Shown piece by piece: positions 61,577-64,000 of a stretch of DNA of 64,000 bases. The stretch covers positions 20,281,009 to 20,345,008 of the forward strand of contig CM037838.1 of the NCBI GenBank assembly GCA_021234535.1. Reading direction: 5' to 3'. The stretch's first letter is position 1; every line of letters begins with the position of its first letter. Origin of the DNA: Stichopus chloronotus. Taxonomy: Eukaryota > Echinodermata > Holothuroidea > Aspidochirotida > Stichopodidae. The position numbers and the translations under genes were made by a program. The notes under the pieces were generated by a model, which searched no databases, had not been told where the DNA came from, and saw nothing but the letters and a program-made list of their open reading frames with translations.

Positions 61577-63051
61577 GTAAGTAATTTACACAGCGCACTG
61601 ACAAAGTTTTCATCTCCTTGTCTTCTCTGTTGTGATCTCTCGTAGTCACATGTCCATGGAAGCAGAATTGAGGGGAGGGTGGGCTGTAGTTAAGATAATA
61701 ATGACTTCCTCAATATATGTATATGTAGGTTATTAATGTTTTCTGCATAGCTCAGTTTAGGTCACATAGCAGTTACAGTATAGTACATGCAGCAAAGTGT
61801 GTATAGTACAACTATGTGGGACAATGTTGAAACACTAGACCTGTATGCCTTGGTGGAACCAGTTGGTACCCGGGTATATATAACCTGGTTTGAATTTTTA
61901 CTTTTAAAGTTTGACTGGATGCATTCTGCCATTGGAGTCCCAAGAACATTCATGATATTCTTGGTTCGATGTATCACTTGATGCACAATGCCGTCTTGAA
62001 TACCTCAAGCTAAAGCTGATAGACCTACATAATTTTGCTTGCTTTGGAGTACAGCATGAACAGATGCACATTGCCATTGGTGTACCTACAGCTCTGAGGA
62101 ATGACTTGCTTGCTTGCTTTGAAGCATGTTTAGCTGGTACACACTGTGATATGTGGGACCTAAAGCTGACGAAAGATTTGTTCACTTTGTAAGTACAGTG
62201 TGACTGAATGAACACTCCCTTCTGAGGACGTTGAGCTGAGGTATGATTTACACACTGTACTTTGAAGTGTGATTGGATACACACTGTGATGGGGGTACCA
62301 AGAGTTAACATGTGGCTTGCCTGCTTCAGAGTTCATCTGGATGGTGCACGATGCCATATGGAGGACCTAGCTGGTGTATGATTTGTCTACTGTGAAGTAC
62401 TGTGTGACTGTACATGGTGTTGTCAGGATACCAAGAACTGATACCATTTTTGCTCGTTATGAAGCTCAGTATTTACTGGACACACACTGTTATGTTTGGG
62501 ACCATGAACTGATGTATCATTTTGTTTGCTTTCAAGTAAGATATCACACGCACCACCCACAGAGTGAGGTAGGTTCAACTACGGAGATGGCTGCAAGTCG
62601 TATTGCGCCTGCAGCTGACTTGTTTTGTTTCATTTACTTTGACCTTCTCAAATTTGTCCGTGGTTCATACACTGGAAAGAACAGGAGAAAGAAAGTCTAG
62701 TGTGTTTTTGAATGAATCAAAATGTTCACAAAATTCCAGTTCCAGCGTAGATGCCCTACTGTACTTGACTTAATGTTTTGTATCTAGTTGGAATGGTTAA
62801 ATTCCAAATTAAATATTGTTCCTGTAGCGTACCTAGCTTTTGAAGCTACATGGCATCTAGAGTGTATAGAGACGGTTCTTCATTCCCCTATGGATGCAAT
62901 ATGCTTCACTTTTTCAGGTGGAATAGCTGCAAGCATTTGGTCTCTGCTCTCGATATGTGGATGGGCCTCACTTTGAAAAGTGCTCCTGGTCCCCCTTGAT
63001 TTGTTGGCTACAGTCCTCTGTTTATTTTCTCTGTCTTTTTCTTGTCTCCAG
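61577..63051 (+). other. QSOX intron 6 (1,475 bp, phase 2)
   Basis: Starts GTAAGT and ends TTTTTCTTGTCTCCAG. About half is a degenerate tandem array (61900-62545). The frames at 61787-61981 and 62374-62700 run through that array and are not genes. Confidence 0.88.
61900..62545 (+). repeat. Degenerate ~72-bp tandem array, about 9 units
   Basis: Units open with variants of GGATACACACTGTGATG or GGATGCACATTGCCATTGG (61915, 61980, 62060, 62136, 62208, 62276, 62340, 62414, 62479). They run through GTACCAAGAACTGATGTATG-like sequence and TTTGCTTGCTTTGAAGTA. Units are strongly diverged, so the array is old. Confidence 0.75.
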
Positions 63052-63240
63052 TGAGTCCCCGACCAGGGAAGGGCTGAGTAAAGCAATCAGAGATTACTAC
63101 TTCAAGAACAACAAGGTGACTGAGAAAGATAAGAAGAAACAAGAAAATGTAGACAAAGATGTAGCAGGGGCAGACCAAAAGGAGAGAGAAGCAAACACGG
63201 AGTCAACGAATCAGATAAATAAGGTCGCCAACCAAACAAG
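63052..63240 (+). CDS. QSOX: QSOX exon 7: end of thioredoxin-2 and charged linker
   Basis: Completes A252, then encodes residues 253-314: ESPTREGLSKAIRDYYFKNN closes thioredoxin-2 (compare MESRSFYTAYLQRL in human QSOX1). A hydrophilic Lys/Glu/Asp/Gln-rich segment follows, beginning KVTEKDKKKQENVDKD and ending INKVANQT. That is the expected position of the flexible linker before the helix-rich region and ERV domain. N312-Q-T is a third sequon. Acceptor GTCTCCAG|T; donor CAAG|GTAATT (phase 2). The reading frame is still open at the exon end, so the catalytic ERV/ALR domain lies outside the window. Confidence 0.9.
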
Positions 63241-64000
63241 GTAATTTGTTTTATTGCTGGCCAGATCTTGTTGGTTTAATTGCTGGGCAGGTCTTGTTGT
63301 CTTAATTGCTGGCCAGGTCTTATTTTAGTCACTGGCCAGGTTGTTTATTTTGTCTTTGGTTTTTTTATTGTTGTCCAGCTTTTTTATTTATTGCAGTTAA
63401 GGTCTGGTTTTTGTGAGTCCTGATTAGGACTTTCTATTCATGTTTTACTTGCTGGCCAGGTCTTGTTGTTTTAGTCGCGGCCATGTTGTGTTTTATTTTT
63501 CTTTGGTTTTTTATTGTTGACCAGCTTTGTATTTTTTGCAGATAAGGTCTGGTGTAAGTGAGTGCTTCTTTGGACTTGCTGGTTATATTTTAATTGCTGG
63601 CCAGATCTTGTTGTAGTAATTCTTGGCCAGGGAAATTTATGCATCTCGAGCAAACGAGAGCCAATATGAGAAACTTTAGCATTGTAGCCCTTCAGGAAAC
63701 AAATTCAGAAAGACAATGATCATGCACCACCACTCTATTGAAGATGAAACACTACAAATCGACAGTTTACGCTTCAACATGACAGAAAATTCATGGCAAG
63801 CTGCGGGGATTCGATCACTCCTATATCAAACAAATGGGCAGTCAATCATCCCAAGGCATGCGCAACCCTCCTGACGAAGAACCTCTGGTAGTAAGTGCAT
63901 ACCTAGATGGTTACCAAGTCATATATGGAACATTACAATCAGAAACCAATTTAACCAACAAAAAAAATTTTCTCTAGCTGAATGCAGAATAAAAGAAAGC
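63241..64000 (+). other. QSOX intron 7, 5' part
   Basis: The first ~400 bp is a degenerate tandem repeat (listed separately). From about 63641 the sequence is unique-looking. A fragment reading IVALQETNSERQ near 63680 recalls the start of LINE endonucleases but breaks off at once. No next QSOX exon is seen before the window ends. Confidence 0.7.
63255..63635 (+). repeat. GGCCAGGTCTTGTTG tandem repeat
   Basis: Variants of TTGCTGGCCAGGTCTTGTTG occur near 63256, 63281, 63308, 63333, 63452 and 63596. A longer period is also visible: GTCTTTGGTTTTTTTATTGT then GCAGTTAAGGTCTGG at 63352-63405 recurs at 63498-63552. Confidence 0.85.

Noticed and set aside
63655..63990. LINE endonuclease-like fragment (IVALQETN) in intron 7
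   Set aside because: Only about eight residues fit, the frame breaks at once, and no catalytic residues follow. Too little to call.

Overview
This is a window of animal (metazoan) nuclear DNA. It is AT-rich and intron-dominated, full of homopolymer tracts, microsatellites and short terminal-inverted-repeat (TIR) transposons, with canonical GT/AG splice sites and no operons. The repeats recall marine invertebrates: a tandem repeat containing AGGTCAAAGGTCA, an element starting GCCTGGGTCACAC, and abundant TACAGTA/TACTGTA words. An echinoderm is my best guess, with low confidence; nothing here fixes the species.

The one gene I can prove is on the + strand and starts at 24218. It is the 5' half of a quiescin sulfhydryl oxidase (QSOX), the flavin-dependent secretory-pathway enzyme that makes disulfide bonds. 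Seven coding exons (24218-24479, 25437-25537, 37957-38002, 52840-52933, 56101-56200, 61425-61576, 63052-63240) join in one uninterrupted frame of 314 codons. They give a signal peptide, a first thioredoxin domain with the WCGHC active site, the redox-inactive second thioredoxin domain, and the start of a lysine/acid-rich linker. The helix-rich region, the ERV/ALR (FAD) domain and any membrane anchor must lie beyond 64000. Introns range from 957 to 14,837 bp. The start codon sits in a near-perfect TISU/YY1 element, which predicts a very short 5' UTR.

Positions 1-24217 are intergenic as far as I can tell. They hold a truncated MITE at the left edge, polypurine/polypyrimidine tracts, many poly-C runs, a TA-flanked MITE at 15875-16087, a CRE-repeat cluster followed by a TATA-like box at 12767-12853 (a candidate promoter with no recognised gene), a 16-bp ACGTCA tandem at 18471-18518 and a probable old interspersed repeat at about 22248-23530.

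The QSOX introns hold most of the other structure: three further copies of a ~346-bp MITE (31811, 36901, 46632), one apparently flanked by TTAA; two more TIR elements (33559-33811, 59816-60199); a ~143-bp tandem array at 56880-58370 whose units carry perfect DR1 and DR4 nuclear-receptor direct repeats, with relatives at 44880, 53050 and 54690; and other degenerate tandem arrays at 33333, 50740, 61900 and 63255. Exon 5 can be read through its donor to a stop with an overlapping AATAAA, a possible short isoform.

I found no rRNA, tRNA or CRISPR, and no convincing protein gene outside QSOX.
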